A stretch of 37,068 bases of DNA from Bacilli bacterium (GCA_022791775.1 JAAVZT010000029.1:1-37068), one strand, 5' to 3'. Positions 13,896-21,665 are shown, counted from the stretch's first letter. Notes: generated by a model not told the origin, from the letters alone. A program made the numbers and translations.

Positions 13896-15866
13896 ATGCA
13901 AAAGAAAAAATGGATGATTGGTATTGTTATTAGTTTTGTTTTGGTTTTGATTCTTGGAATAAGTTATGCTTATTGGTATGTGACCAAATCACAAGAAGGA
14001 ATGAATCAAGTTCTTAGTGGATGTTTTTCTCTAGCTTTGCAAAGTGATAATAAAGGAATTGAGTTAGCGAAAGATCATCCAATATTAACGACAGAAGGTC
14101 TAAATTTAACACCCTATACATTTACTATTACAAATACTTGTAGTATTTTTGCATCATTTGATATAACTTTAAATACGTTATTAACTAGTACGTTAAATTC
14201 CAAATATGTAGCAGTTGTATTAGATCGAAATGCAGTGAGAACTTTTGATCAATATGATTTATTAGAAACGTTAGAAGGCTATCAAGAAAGCCGGTTATTA
14301 CAAAGTGGATCATTATCACCAAATGATAGTGAGACCTTTAATTTAAGAATATGGATGGATGAAGACGTAGGACCTGAGGATATGGATGCTATGAATAAAA
14401 TCTTTCAAGCTAAGATTGCAGTAATTGGAAGACCAAGTACATATAGTCCAGTGGAGCAGGGATTTGATACTTTAGCAGAAGCAATGCTTGTGAATGAATA
14501 TCAATCGACTAGTGTGGAGCATGCTAAAGGAAAAATAAAAACGAAGCAAGCTCCTGATTTTAGTAAGCCAGCTCCTACTGTAGAATGGCAAGAAGCTCAT
14601 GGAATTGCAACTTGGACTCCACGTCCTACTATGCCTCATCCAGATAAAGTTGGAGAGTATAATGGCTTTGATAAAATAGAAAAAAGTTATTTACGCTTTT
14701 CGCATAGTTATGGTTTTAATAGAGAAACTGGACGTTATCATTTAATCGATTCTTTTTTAGCAGATCCCAGGACGATTACGGATTTTGATACGAAAGATTA
14801 TTATTATTGTGGTGGAGGGACCGATATTAGTGCCAATGATTGGTTAACAGTATATCAAGATTATCAAAATTGTTCTTCTATCGTTAAAGTATCTGGTGTG
14901 ATAGCGAAGGATTTGGAACAGACAGGCCCATCTGGAACTAAATTTCAATTGATTGAATATAGAATACAAGGAAAAAATTATACACAGTTGGAGAAAGAAA
15001 GTGATAAATCAGATAAAGGTTTATATATGGCAATGGATGATAATGGAGAGAGTTTTTATTATCGGGGAAGTGTGAATAATAATTATGTCAAATTTGCAGG
15101 ATTTTACTGGCGAATCATTCGTTTAAATGGGGATGGAAGTGTAAGACTTTTATATGCAGGAGAGACTCCTGATGCAGAAGGTCAAAATTTATTTATAAAT
15201 AAGCAAAAAAATGCCTATAATAATCCCGCAAATTTACCTGGATATATAGGTTATATGTACGGACAAAATATGGATACTTATGAAAATGCGAGTAAGAATG
15301 AAATAAATAGTTCTATGAAAACGATATTGGATAATTGGTATCGAAAAAATATGGTTGAAAAGGGGTATAGTGATAAAATAGCGGATAGTATTTTTTGTAA
15401 TGATCGAGAACTACAAAGTGGTGATGGTGTTTCGGTCACTAAAAGAACATATTATAAGCCGTATCAGAGATTGGTTTATGATAAAAAACCAACCTTGATG
15501 TGTCATCAAAAAGGAGATCAATTTACAGTAAGTGAAGAAAAAGGAAATGGAGCCTTAACTTATCCGATTGGCCTTATTACTACAGATGAACTTATGTATG
15601 CGGGAATTACATCTGGAACAGATAGTTATTTAAATCGTTTAAGTTATGTTTCTACTACTAATTCTTATTGGACTATGTCATCCAGTTGGTTTAATAATGA
15701 TTCAGGAGCTGCTCAGGGTATGTATATGGATTCAGAGGGGTGTATTACAGTATGGTATCCCGTTTCTTATCCACATGGTATTCGTGCAGTCATCAATATT
15801 CGACCTGAAGTCAAGATTACAAGTGGAATTGGAACTGCCAATGATCCTTTTGTTGTAGCAGATTAA
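13896..15866 (+). CDS. Membrane-anchored surface protein, SYAYW N-domain plus WRI/YWTMSS-type C-domain (paralog 2)
   Basis: This 656-residue close paralog of the gene at 11831 has the same layout: membrane helix ending GISYAYW, N-domain with GCFSLAL and TNTCS, then the WRIIRLNGDGSVRLLY, YPIGLITTDELMYAG, YWTMSS and GIRAVINIRPEVKITSG modules. ATG 13896 is chosen because AAGGAG precedes it and the N-terminus then matches the paralog (MQKKKW). The segment between about residues 205 and 390 and the region after the WRI block differ most. One block of 99 bp is nearly identical to the paralog while flanks differ at synonymous sites, suggesting recombination between the copies. Both copies have separate promoters and terminators, so they may be expressed independently. 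Function unknown; probably a host- or glycan-facing surface protein. Confidence 0.85.
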   Translation: MQKKKWMIGIVISFVLVLILGISYAYWYVTKSQEGMNQVLSGCFSLALQSDNKGIELAKDHPILTTEGLNLTPYTFTITNTCSIFASFDITLNTLLTSTLNSKYVAVVLDRNAVRTFDQYDLLETLEGYQESRLLQSGSLSPNDSETFNLRIWMDEDVGPEDMDAMNKIFQAKIAVIGRPSTYSPVEQGFDTLAEAMLVNEYQSTSVEHAKGKIKTKQAPDFSKPAPTVEWQEAHGIATWTPRPTMPHPDKVGEYNGFDKIEKSYLRFSHSYGFNRETGRYHLIDSFLADPRTITDFDTKDYYYCGGGTDISANDWLTVYQDYQNCSSIVKVSGVIAKDLEQTGPSGTKFQLIEYRIQGKNYTQLEKESDKSDKGLYMAMDDNGESFYYRGSVNNNYVKFAGFYWRIIRLNGDGSVRLLYAGETPDAEGQNLFINKQKNAYNNPANLPGYIGYMYGQNMDTYENASKNEINSSMKTILDNWYRKNMVEKGYSDKIADSIFCNDRELQSGDGVSVTKRTYYKPYQRLVYDKKPTLMCHQKGDQFTVSEEKGNGALTYPIGLITTDELMYAGITSGTDSYLNRLSYVSTTNSYWTMSSSWFNNDSGAAQGMYMDSEGCITVWYPVSYPHGIRAVINIRPEVKITSGIGTANDPFVVAD

Positions 15867-15867
15867 A

Positions 15868-15895
15868 AAAACGACGTTCACGTTGTTTTTTTTGG
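15868..15895 (+). terminator. Intrinsic terminator after surface paralog 2
   Basis: Stem AAAACGACG (15868-15876) and CGTTGTTTT (15881-15889, one G-T pair), loop TTCA, then T residues. Confidence 0.85.
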
Positions 15896-15917
15896 AAAAA
15901 ATCTTACAAAATTGTAA

Positions 15918-15946
15918 TTTCATTCTAATTTAGCAAGTGATATAAT
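15918..15946 (+). promoter_or_regulatory. Promoter of the CtpE-like ATPase
   Basis: TATAAT at 15941-15946 is preceded by TGA, an extended -10; a weak TTTCAT lies 17 bp upstream. The start codon follows 19 bp later. Confidence 0.65.
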
Positions 15947-15964
15947 GGTTTCGAAGGTGATTTT

Positions 15965-18322
15965 ATGAATCTAGAACGTTTTTTTCCAGAAGTTCAAAAT
16001 GGTCTTTCGAAAGAACAAGTAGAAAAGCGTTTTTTAGATGGACTTAATAATTATGATGATCAGCCGAAGACAAAGTCTATCAAACAGATTATTGCTTCTA
16101 ATTTTTTTACTTATTTTAACTTTTTAAATATTTGTTTAGGGGCAGCGGTTTTAAGTGCTAGTATTTTTAGTGGTCAATTGTTTCAAGGGTTAAAGAATTG
16201 TTTATTTATGGGCGTTATTATTGTGAATTCGATTATTAGTATTGTTGAAGAAATTATTTCGAAACGAATTATTGATCGATTAGCTATATTATCGGAATCT
16301 AAAGTGACTGTTATTCGGGATGGAAATAAAAGTGAATTATCGATTTGTGATGTGGTATTGGATGATGTAATAGAACTTCGAAGTGGAAATCAAGTGGTTT
16401 GCGATGCAATTCTTTTAGAAGGCGATGTGGAAGTGAATGAAGCATTTATTACGGGAGAATCTGATCCTATTTTAAAGAAAAAGGGAGATTTGATTTTAAG
16501 TGGAAGCTTTATTGTTAGTGGAGTTACAAGAGCTCGAATAGAACATATTGGTAAGGATAATTATGTTTCTACTATTTCTTCTGGTGCAAAATATATGAAA
16601 AAAGCTAATTCTGTTATCATGGATTCTTTTGAAAAACTTTTACGAATTATTTCTTTTTTTATTATTCCCATTGGTATTGTAATGTATTTTAGCCAGTTGA
16701 ATGCTACTAATTTTGATGTGACTAGTGCTATATTTGCTACGGTAGCTGCGTTAATCGGTATGATTCCAGAGGGATTAGTACTTCTTACGAGTTCTGTAAT
16801 GGCGGTTAGTGTAATTCGTCTTGGTCGTTATAAAGTTTTGGTACAGCAGTTGCATTCCATGGAGACATTAGCTCGGGTTGATGTAATTTGTCTTGATAAA
16901 ACGGGAACATTGACAGAAGGAAAAATGGCTGTTAAAGAAATGTTTTTGTATGGAAAAACTAAATCTGATATGGTAGAAGAGATTATGAATGCCATTACCT
17001 CTCATTCTATTGATTATAATGCTACTATGAATGCATTTCGAGAAAGTTATTCTTTGGAGAATGATTGGGAACAAAGTGGTTTTATTCCATTTTCTAGTTC
17101 TCGAAAATATTCGGCACTGGAATTTGTCGATCATGGTGCATTTTATTTAGGTGCTCCAGAAATCTTATTTCCAAAAGATGAAAAGATCAAAAAACTAGTA
17201 CAAACTTATCAACAAGATTATCGAGTATTGGTTCTAGCTTCTGCACCAAAATTAATGGAAAAACCGCAAAATTTAAAATTGTTGGCTTATTTTTTAATTG
17301 AGGATGTGATCCGTAAGGAAGCAAAAGACACTATAACATATTTTAAAGATCAAGGTGTAACTGTTAAGATTATTTCTGGCGATAATGTAGAAACCGTTTT
17401 AAATATTGCATCTAAGGTTGGTTTGTCGAATGTGACAGGGATTGATGTTTCATCTTTAAGTGATGAAGAACTTTATGATGTACTATGTGATTATGATGTT
17501 TATGGAAGAGTTGCTCCTCATCAAAAAAAATTGATAGTTGAATATTTACAAAGCATGGGCCATACAGTAGCTATGACAGGGGATGGTGTGAATGATGTCT
17601 TAGCTTTAAAAGCAAGTGATTGTGGGATTGCATTAGCAAGTGGAAGTGAATCGGCAAGGAATGTTAGTCAATTGGTGCTATTGGATTCTAATTTTGATTC
17701 ACTTCCAAAAGTAGTTGCAGAAGGAAGAAGAACTATTAATAATATTGAGCGTTCCTCTTCTTTGCTTTTGGTGAAAACAATTTATACTGTTTTACTGATT
17801 TTGTTTAGTATTTTGATTTCAGCAAAATATTTCTTTGTACCAATACAATTAACTTTGATTACAGGATTTACTATTGGGATTCCATCTTTTATTTTAGCAT
17901 TAGAACCGAATCATGATTTGGTAACGGGAAATTTTCTTTTAAAGATTGTGAGCAAGAGTTTGCCTGTTGCTTTAACGGTGGTATTTAATATTGTTTTAAT
18001 TACAGCATTTAAGGAAACGTTTCATTTATCTTATGCTTTATCGAGTACTTTATCTGTTTTCTTGACTGCTACAACTGGCTTTATTTTCTTGTATCGAATA
18101 TGTAGACCATTTAATTTTTTAAGAACGGCTTTATTTTTCTTTTTGTTAGCTGGTTTTACTTATTGTTCTATTTTTCAATATGAATTTTTTAATATATCGG
18201 TTATAACGGAGGAAACATTATTAATATTTATTGTATTATATATTTGTTCTATGTATGTGTTTGATAAATTAAATCATCTTAGTATTTATTTCTTTCATAA
18301 AATTGATTCGAATATTCATTGA
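15965..18322 (+). CDS. CtpE-like P-type cation ATPase
   Basis: This 785-residue membrane ion pump starts at ATG 15965 after AAGGTGATTTT. Motifs in order: actuator ITGES, MIPEGLVLLTSSVMAV in helix 4, phosphorylation loop LDKTGTLTEG with Asp311, SGDN, and the hinge MTGDGVNDVLALKASDCGIA. The helix-4 sequence and VNDVLALK hinge (D-V in place of D-A-P) are typical of the CtpE-like branch rather than PMCA-type pumps. Mycobacterial CtpE has been linked to calcium uptake, so this protein may move Ca2+ in the opposite direction to the ATPase at 6581; that is an inference from family. It is shorter than the other pump. It is monocistronic and convergent with the cotJ genes across a bidirectional terminator. 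Confidence 0.9.
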   Translation: MNLERFFPEVQNGLSKEQVEKRFLDGLNNYDDQPKTKSIKQIIASNFFTYFNFLNICLGAAVLSASIFSGQLFQGLKNCLFMGVIIVNSIISIVEEIISKRIIDRLAILSESKVTVIRDGNKSELSICDVVLDDVIELRSGNQVVCDAILLEGDVEVNEAFITGESDPILKKKGDLILSGSFIVSGVTRARIEHIGKDNYVSTISSGAKYMKKANSVIMDSFEKLLRIISFFIIPIGIVMYFSQLNATNFDVTSAIFATVAALIGMIPEGLVLLTSSVMAVSVIRLGRYKVLVQQLHSMETLARVDVICLDKTGTLTEGKMAVKEMFLYGKTKSDMVEEIMNAITSHSIDYNATMNAFRESYSLENDWEQSGFIPFSSSRKYSALEFVDHGAFYLGAPEILFPKDEKIKKLVQTYQQDYRVLVLASAPKLMEKPQNLKLLAYFLIEDVIRKEAKDTITYFKDQGVTVKIISGDNVETVLNIASKVGLSNVTGIDVSSLSDEELYDVLCDYDVYGRVAPHQKKLIVEYLQSMGHTVAMTGDGVNDVLALKASDCGIALASGSESARNVSQLVLLDSNFDSLPKVVAEGRRTINNIERSSSLLLVKTIYTVLLILFSILISAKYFFVPIQLTLITGFTIGIPSFILALEPNHDLVTGNFLLKIVSKSLPVALTVVFNIVLITAFKETFHLSYALSSTLSVFLTATTGFIFLYRICRPFNFLRTALFFFLLAGFTYCSIFQYEFFNISVITEETLLIFIVLYICSMYVFDKLNHLSIYFFHKIDSNIH

Positions 18323-18351
18323 AAAAAGATAAGTTTTGGTCTTATCTTTTT
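18323..18351. terminator. Bidirectional terminator between ATPase and cotJC
   Basis: A perfect 11-bp stem AAAAAGATAAG (18323-18333) and CTTATCTTTTT (18341-18351) with a 7-base loop serves both convergent genes and overlaps the cotJC stop codon. Confidence 0.9.
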
Positions 18352-18907
18352 AATATCCTAATTTTTTATAATGATTGTATAGTTCTTGGAAGCGGTTAAA
18401 ATGAACGACTTCTCGTTGACGGAGCCATAAGAGTGGGCCGATTAAGTCTTCATCATCGGTTAAGTCAATTAAGTTTTCATAAACAGCTCTTGCTTTTTGT
18501 TCTGCAGCCATGTCTTCTTGGATATCTGCGATGACATCTCCAGTAACAGCGAAGTAGCTTACGGTGAATGGAACTCCATTTGAATCAGTTGGATAAATTC
18601 CTTTTCCGTGTTCTGTGAACATGCTTCCTAGACCACAAGCTTCTAATTCTTCGATGGTAGCGTCTTTTGTTAATTGATGAACCATTGTGGCAATCATTTC
18701 GCAATGTCCTAATTCTTCCGTAGCGATATCATTCAATAATGCTTTCCCTTTTTCATCTGGCATATTAAATTTTTGTGAGAAGTAACGCATGGAAGCAGCT
18801 AGTTCTCCATTTGGACCACCGAATTGTGTAATTAAATATTTTGCCATTTTCACATCTTTTTTTTGAATGTTAATTGGATAATTGGTGTGTTTGATATATT
18901 TAAACAT
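18350..18907 (-). CDS. cotJC: CotJC spore-coat protein, manganese-catalase-like
   Basis: This 185-residue protein matches Bacillus CotJC along its length: AKYLITQFGGPNGELAASMRYF, TEELGHCEMIATMVHQLTKDAT, NGVPFTVSYF, GDVIADIQEDMAAEQKARAVY and REVVHFNRF. The Glu and His residues in EELGH and REVVH are those of the di-manganese ferritin-like fold of manganese catalases. ATG 18907 is chosen because AGGAGAT lies just upstream; an upstream in-frame ATG at 19066 would place 53 unrelated residues before the conserved start. It overlaps the preceding cotJAB gene by 8 bp, so translation is coupled. In Bacillus the CotJ proteins are inner-coat components made in the mother cell; whether this organism forms spores cannot be seen here. 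Confidence 0.93.
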   Translation of the reverse strand: MFKYIKHTNYPINIQKKDVKMAKYLITQFGGPNGELAASMRYFSQKFNMPDEKGKALLNDIATEELGHCEMIATMVHQLTKDATIEELEACGLGSMFTEHGKGIYPTDSNGVPFTVSYFAVTGDVIADIQEDMAAEQKARAVYENLIDLTDDEDLIGPLLWLRQREVVHFNRFQELYNHYKKLGY

Positions 18908-19340
18908 ACATATCTCCTTCCTTATCATCCCAAGGCCACGGATTATTTTCCCATTCATAGGTTTTAAAATTTGCATTACTGATGGTAAGTGGTCCATAAG
19001 AATTGATATAGTCTTGTTGTGCTTTTTTTCCTTCCTCAATATATCTTTGATATAAACGATAGGCATCTATATCGTCTGGATGAATATCTAAGTATAAATT
19101 TAAATCGGTGATGGCAAAGGCATATTCCATTACTTTTAACATTTTTTGTTCTCGGTCATTTTTGGGAACTAATTTGACTGCGTTAAAGTTACGGTAGGGA
19201 ATATATTCATTTGTCATCATATTTCCTTTTTGGAATCCTTGATTTGGATTTGCAAATTTATTGCGATCAATTTCTAATTGGAATTCGCTTCCGGGAATTT
19301 CAAAAAAAGAAAAATCAAAATCGTTGTTATTAAATAACAT
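18900..19340 (-). CDS. CotJA-CotJB fusion spore-coat protein
   Basis: This 146-residue protein joins two proteins that are separate in Bacillus. Residues about 30-50 (NQGFQKGNMMTNEYIPYRNF) resemble the G-x-GT-F-PELYRPY end of CotJA. Residues 65-140 are clearly CotJB: an AITDLNLYLDIHPDDIDA block, YIEEGKKAQQDYINSYGPL, and the ending WENNPWPWD. The first 30 residues are acidic and Phe-rich and are not recognised. The start ATG 19340 has AAAGGGG upstream. It is followed by cotJC with an 8-bp overlap, keeping the cotJABC order. The CotJB part is secure; the CotJA part is judged by eye from a short motif. Confidence 0.82.
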   Translation of the reverse strand: MLFNNNDFDFSFFEIPGSEFQLEIDRNKFANPNQGFQKGNMMTNEYIPYRNFNAVKLVPKNDREQKMLKVMEYAFAITDLNLYLDIHPDDIDAYRLYQRYIEEGKKAQQDYINSYGPLTISNANFKTYEWENNPWPWDDKEGDMYV

Positions 19341-19360
19341 TTTTTTACCCCTTTCTTTTT

Positions 19361-19369
19361 TAGTATATG
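19361..19369 (-). promoter_or_regulatory. Possible sporulation-type -10 of the cotJ operon
   Basis: The minus strand reads CATATACTA, which fits the CATAnnnTA -10 of mother-cell sigma K promoters, about 21 bp upstream of the cotJAB start. A matching AC -35 at 17 bp is not seen, so this is tentative. Confidence 0.3.
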
Positions 19370-19384
19370 GATATTTATCCTACT

Positions 19385-19412
19385 TTGGAAAGGCGTTTAC
19401 CTATGTTATAAT
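19385..19412 (+). promoter_or_regulatory. Promoter of the small hypothetical gene at 19431
   Basis: TTGGAA (19385-19390), 16 bp, TATAAT (19407-19412) with TGT before it. It is divergent from the cotJ operon. Confidence 0.65.
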
Positions 19413-19430
19413 ACTTTTGGAGTGGTTATT

Positions 19431-19721
19431 GTGAATTTTGAAGAAACTTATCATTGTTTCATTAATGCTTATTTTGGAATACGAGAGCTAGATCAATATT
19501 TATATAAAGAATATGTTTTGCAAAAGATAGAAGATTATATGAAATCATATGTGCAACAAAATCCCAAATTTGTTTATCAAGAAGAAGAGGTTTTTCAAGT
19601 GATTCAAACTTCATCTATGAAAAGAAAGCTTCAGGATGCTTTACTTATTTTACCTAGAATTCAAGTGGATATGGATTTGATTTTATTTGTAAAACATGAA
19701 ATTCAAAATATGGAAGAATAG
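19431..19721 (+). CDS. Small hypothetical protein
   Basis: This 96-residue, mainly alpha-helical cytosolic protein with no signal peptide or membrane segment is not recognised. It is rich in Gln, Glu and Tyr and has a hydrophobic helix near the end (LLILPRIQVDMDLILFV). GTG 19431 is chosen because GGAG lies 8 bases upstream; the in-frame GTG at 19422 overlaps that site. The gene has its own extended -10 promoter and precedes a membrane-anchored thioredoxin-like gene by 54 bp. Confidence 0.65.
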   Translation: MNFEETYHCFINAYFGIRELDQYLYKEYVLQKIEDYMKSYVQQNPKFVYQEEEVFQVIQTSSMKRKLQDALLILPRIQVDMDLILFVKHEIQNMEE

Positions 19722-19746
19722 TTGCTATGAAAAAAAGTTATTTTAT

Positions 19747-19754
19747 GATAAAAT
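19747..19754 (+). promoter_or_regulatory. Possible promoter -10 for the thioredoxin-like gene
   Basis: TGATAAAAT resembles an extended -10, 22 bp before the start codon at 19776. No clear -35 is visible. Confidence 0.35.
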
Positions 19755-19775
19755 GACGGAAAGGAAAGTGAAAAT

Positions 19776-20585
19776 ATGGCGGAAGAAAAAAAGAATTCTA
19801 CTCGAAAAAAAACGAGTTCTAAAACAACAAAAAAAGGTAGCGCTAATTCAACTACCAAAAAATCTAGTTCCAATGTGACAATTAAAAAAGTGACTACTGT
19901 ACCGAAAAAATCTAGTTCAAAAATCTCAACTAAAAAGGTGACTTCTGTATCCAACAAGAATGAACCAAAAAAGAAAATAGAGAAAAAAGTTTTACAAGAA
20001 GTTGTTTCACCAACTTTAGAATTGAAAGAGCCGGAAAGGAAAGTTCCTCTATTAAACGAAATAGAGGGAAAAAAAGTAGGGGAATATAAAAATTATTTGT
20101 TAGCATTTGCTATCTTTATTGTAATTGTTTTAGGAACGATTTTTGGGCTGCAAATTTTTAAAAATTATCAAGAAAAAATGTATTTAAAGGGTTATTTTAA
20201 ACAAGAAAAAACAGATGTGACTATTCTTTCTTATGATAATGTAGCAAATGTTCTTGCGAGTACTAAAGGAAATGCTTTCTTCTTTTTCCATTATCGGGAG
20301 AATGAAGATACCTATCAACTGGAGAAAGAGATTTATCAAGTTGTAACAGATTTTCATTTGGCTGATTTCTTTTATTATGTTGATTTAACAGACATGGTAA
20401 CAGCAGATTGTGATCGAATTTGTCAAGTAAATCGTCTTTTCCCGGAAGCGAATGTTTCTCATGTTCCTGCTATCCTTTTTTACCAAAATCAAAGATTAAT
20501 CCATACTGTTATGAGAGAAGATCAAGCAATGTTAAAGGCTTCTGATTTTGCCCATGTTTTGGATATGTATGAATTTAAAAAATAG
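19776..20585 (+). CDS. Membrane protein with Lys/Ser/Thr-rich cytosolic tail and extracellular thioredoxin-like domain
   Basis: This 269-residue protein has three parts. Residues 1-70 are a low-complexity Lys/Ser/Thr tail with repeats such as KKSSS and TTKK, strongly basic and probably disordered. A membrane helix spans about 107-128. Residues 146-269 look like a thioredoxin fold: a strand GNAFFFFHYR where thioredoxin has its active-site approach, and HVPAILFYQNQRLIH with the conserved cis-proline (Pro231). The CxxC motif is absent; the only cysteines, in DCDRIC, lie elsewhere. It is therefore more likely a structural or chaperone-like protein than a redox enzyme. The basic tail could contact nucleic acid or phospholipid head groups. 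RBS AAGGAAAGTG; trmL follows after 8 bp, so they probably share a transcript. Confidence 0.72.
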   Translation: MAEEKKNSTRKKTSSKTTKKGSANSTTKKSSSNVTIKKVTTVPKKSSSKISTKKVTSVSNKNEPKKKIEKKVLQEVVSPTLELKEPERKVPLLNEIEGKKVGEYKNYLLAFAIFIVIVLGTIFGLQIFKNYQEKMYLKGYFKQEKTDVTILSYDNVANVLASTKGNAFFFFHYRENEDTYQLEKEIYQVVTDFHLADFFYYVDLTDMVTADCDRICQVNRLFPEANVSHVPAILFYQNQRLIHTVMREDQAMLKASDFAHVLDMYEFKK

Positions 20586-20593
20586 GAGATGTT

Positions 20594-21109
20594 ATGATCA
20601 ATATTGTGTTGTTTGAACCCGAAATACCAGGAAATACAGGTAATATTATGCGTACTTGTGTTGCAACTCACACGAAGCTACATTTAATTAAACCGCTTGG
20701 ATTTCAATTAGATGAAAAATCGATTAAACGAAGTGGAGTAAACTATGTTGCAGATTGTGATTATACTGTTTATGAAAATATTGAAGAATTTTTTGAACAG
20801 AATCAGGGAACTTATTATTTTTTAACTCGTTATGGTCATAAGCCTCATACTAGTTTTGATTATCATAATTCTCTAGAAGATATTTATTTTATTTTTGGAA
20901 AAGAAAGTACAGGAATTCCGCGAGAAATTTTAAAGCCACATTTGGATCATTGTATTCGATTACCGATGACTGATAAGGTCAGGGCTTTAAATTTATCAAA
21001 TACGGTAGCTATTATGGTTTATGAAGCGTTAAGGCAACAAGATTATTTGGATTTATTACGAGATGAACCTCATAAAAGTAAGACTTTTATTGAAGATGTG
21101 GAGCTTTAG
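20594..21109 (+). CDS. trmL: tRNA (cytidine(34)-2'-O)-methyltransferase TrmL
   Basis: This 171-residue SPOUT-class enzyme methylates the 2'-OH of the wobble nucleotide of tRNA-Leu using S-adenosylmethionine. The whole protein matches the TrmL/YibK pattern: start INIVLFEPEIPGNTGNIMRTC, IKPLGF, the motif FGKESTGIPREIL, and the knot end RLPMTDKVRALNLSNTVAIM. Length is normal for the family. RBS AGGAGAT directly precedes the ATG. The last 54 bp overlap the 3' end of the convergent membrane-protein gene, with no terminator between. Confidence 0.95.
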   Translation: MINIVLFEPEIPGNTGNIMRTCVATHTKLHLIKPLGFQLDEKSIKRSGVNYVADCDYTVYENIEEFFEQNQGTYYFLTRYGHKPHTSFDYHNSLEDIYFIFGKESTGIPREILKPHLDHCIRLPMTDKVRALNLSNTVAIMVYEALRQQDYLDLLRDEPHKSKTFIEDVEL

Positions 21110-21595
21110 ATTTCGTAAGAATCCAAAGAAATTGTCTAAGATAAATATGATTCCGATTGCTATAGATACCCAACGGGGTATTTTTTTTAGAAATGGTGAA
21201 AGTATTGGAAAAACTATGTATTCTAACATGATGGCCATGAGAGCCCAAATGATCGAGATTAAAATATTGATATATGGTCCAATGGATAAGGGGATGGACT
21301 CATAGTTCCAATAGGACGTTGAAAAAAAGAATTGAATTAAGATGCCGCCGATTTCTTCTAAAATGGTCAGGAGAAAAAGGCTATAAAGAAAACAATAGAT
21401 TACTTTTTTCTTACCTCGATATTTTTTACTTAGTGTTGTATTTAAAAAATCTGTAAGGAGTAATCCAATTCCATAAATTGGCATCCAAGGTCCCATTAAT
21501 ATATTTTGTTTTGCGTTTTTTAAAATAAAATGAAGAATCCATTCGAATAACCAACCTAAAATGGAAAATATCATGAATGTATTAAAATAGAACAT
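21056..21595 (-). CDS. PF06541-like integral membrane protein (putative ABC-type permease family)
   Basis: This roughly 179-residue protein has four to five membrane helices. The start FNTFMIFSILGWLFEWILHF and the following MGPWMPIYGIGLLL resemble the GWxxE...GP(W/L)xPIYG signature of the family described as putative ABC-transporter type IV (CmpB-like), whose real function is not established. ATG 21595 is favoured because the sequence just upstream (AGATGTGATC) can serve as ribosome site and a TATAAT lies between it and the in-frame ATG at 21640; the longer start would add 15 polar residues. It overlaps trmL tail to tail by 54 bp. Confidence 0.72.
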   Translation of the reverse strand: MFYFNTFMIFSILGWLFEWILHFILKNAKQNILMGPWMPIYGIGLLLTDFLNTTLSKKYRGKKKVIYCFLYSLFLLTILEEIGGILIQFFFSTSYWNYESIPLSIGPYINILISIIWALMAIMLEYIVFPILSPFLKKIPRWVSIAIGIIFILDNFFGFLRNLKLHIFNKSLTFMRFIS

Positions 21596-21631
21596 AATGA
21601 TCACATCTTTAGGATGTTCTTTTCTATTATC

Positions 21632-21648
21632 ATTATACATGTTATACT
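21632..21648. promoter_or_regulatory. Back-to-back divergent -10 elements
   Basis: The plus strand carries TGTTATACT (21640-21648), an extended -10 for the zinc-ribbon gene. The minus strand carries TATAAT (21637-21632) for the membrane protein gene. The two hexamers are 5 bp apart, so polymerase should not occupy both at once. Confidence 0.5.
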
Positions 21649-21665
21649 GTATTTAGGTGGTATAT

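Noticed and set aside
18908-19066. 53-codon N-terminal extension of cotJC
   Set aside because: It overlaps the CotJB coding region, has no similarity to CotJC, and a strong ribosome site precedes ATG 18907.
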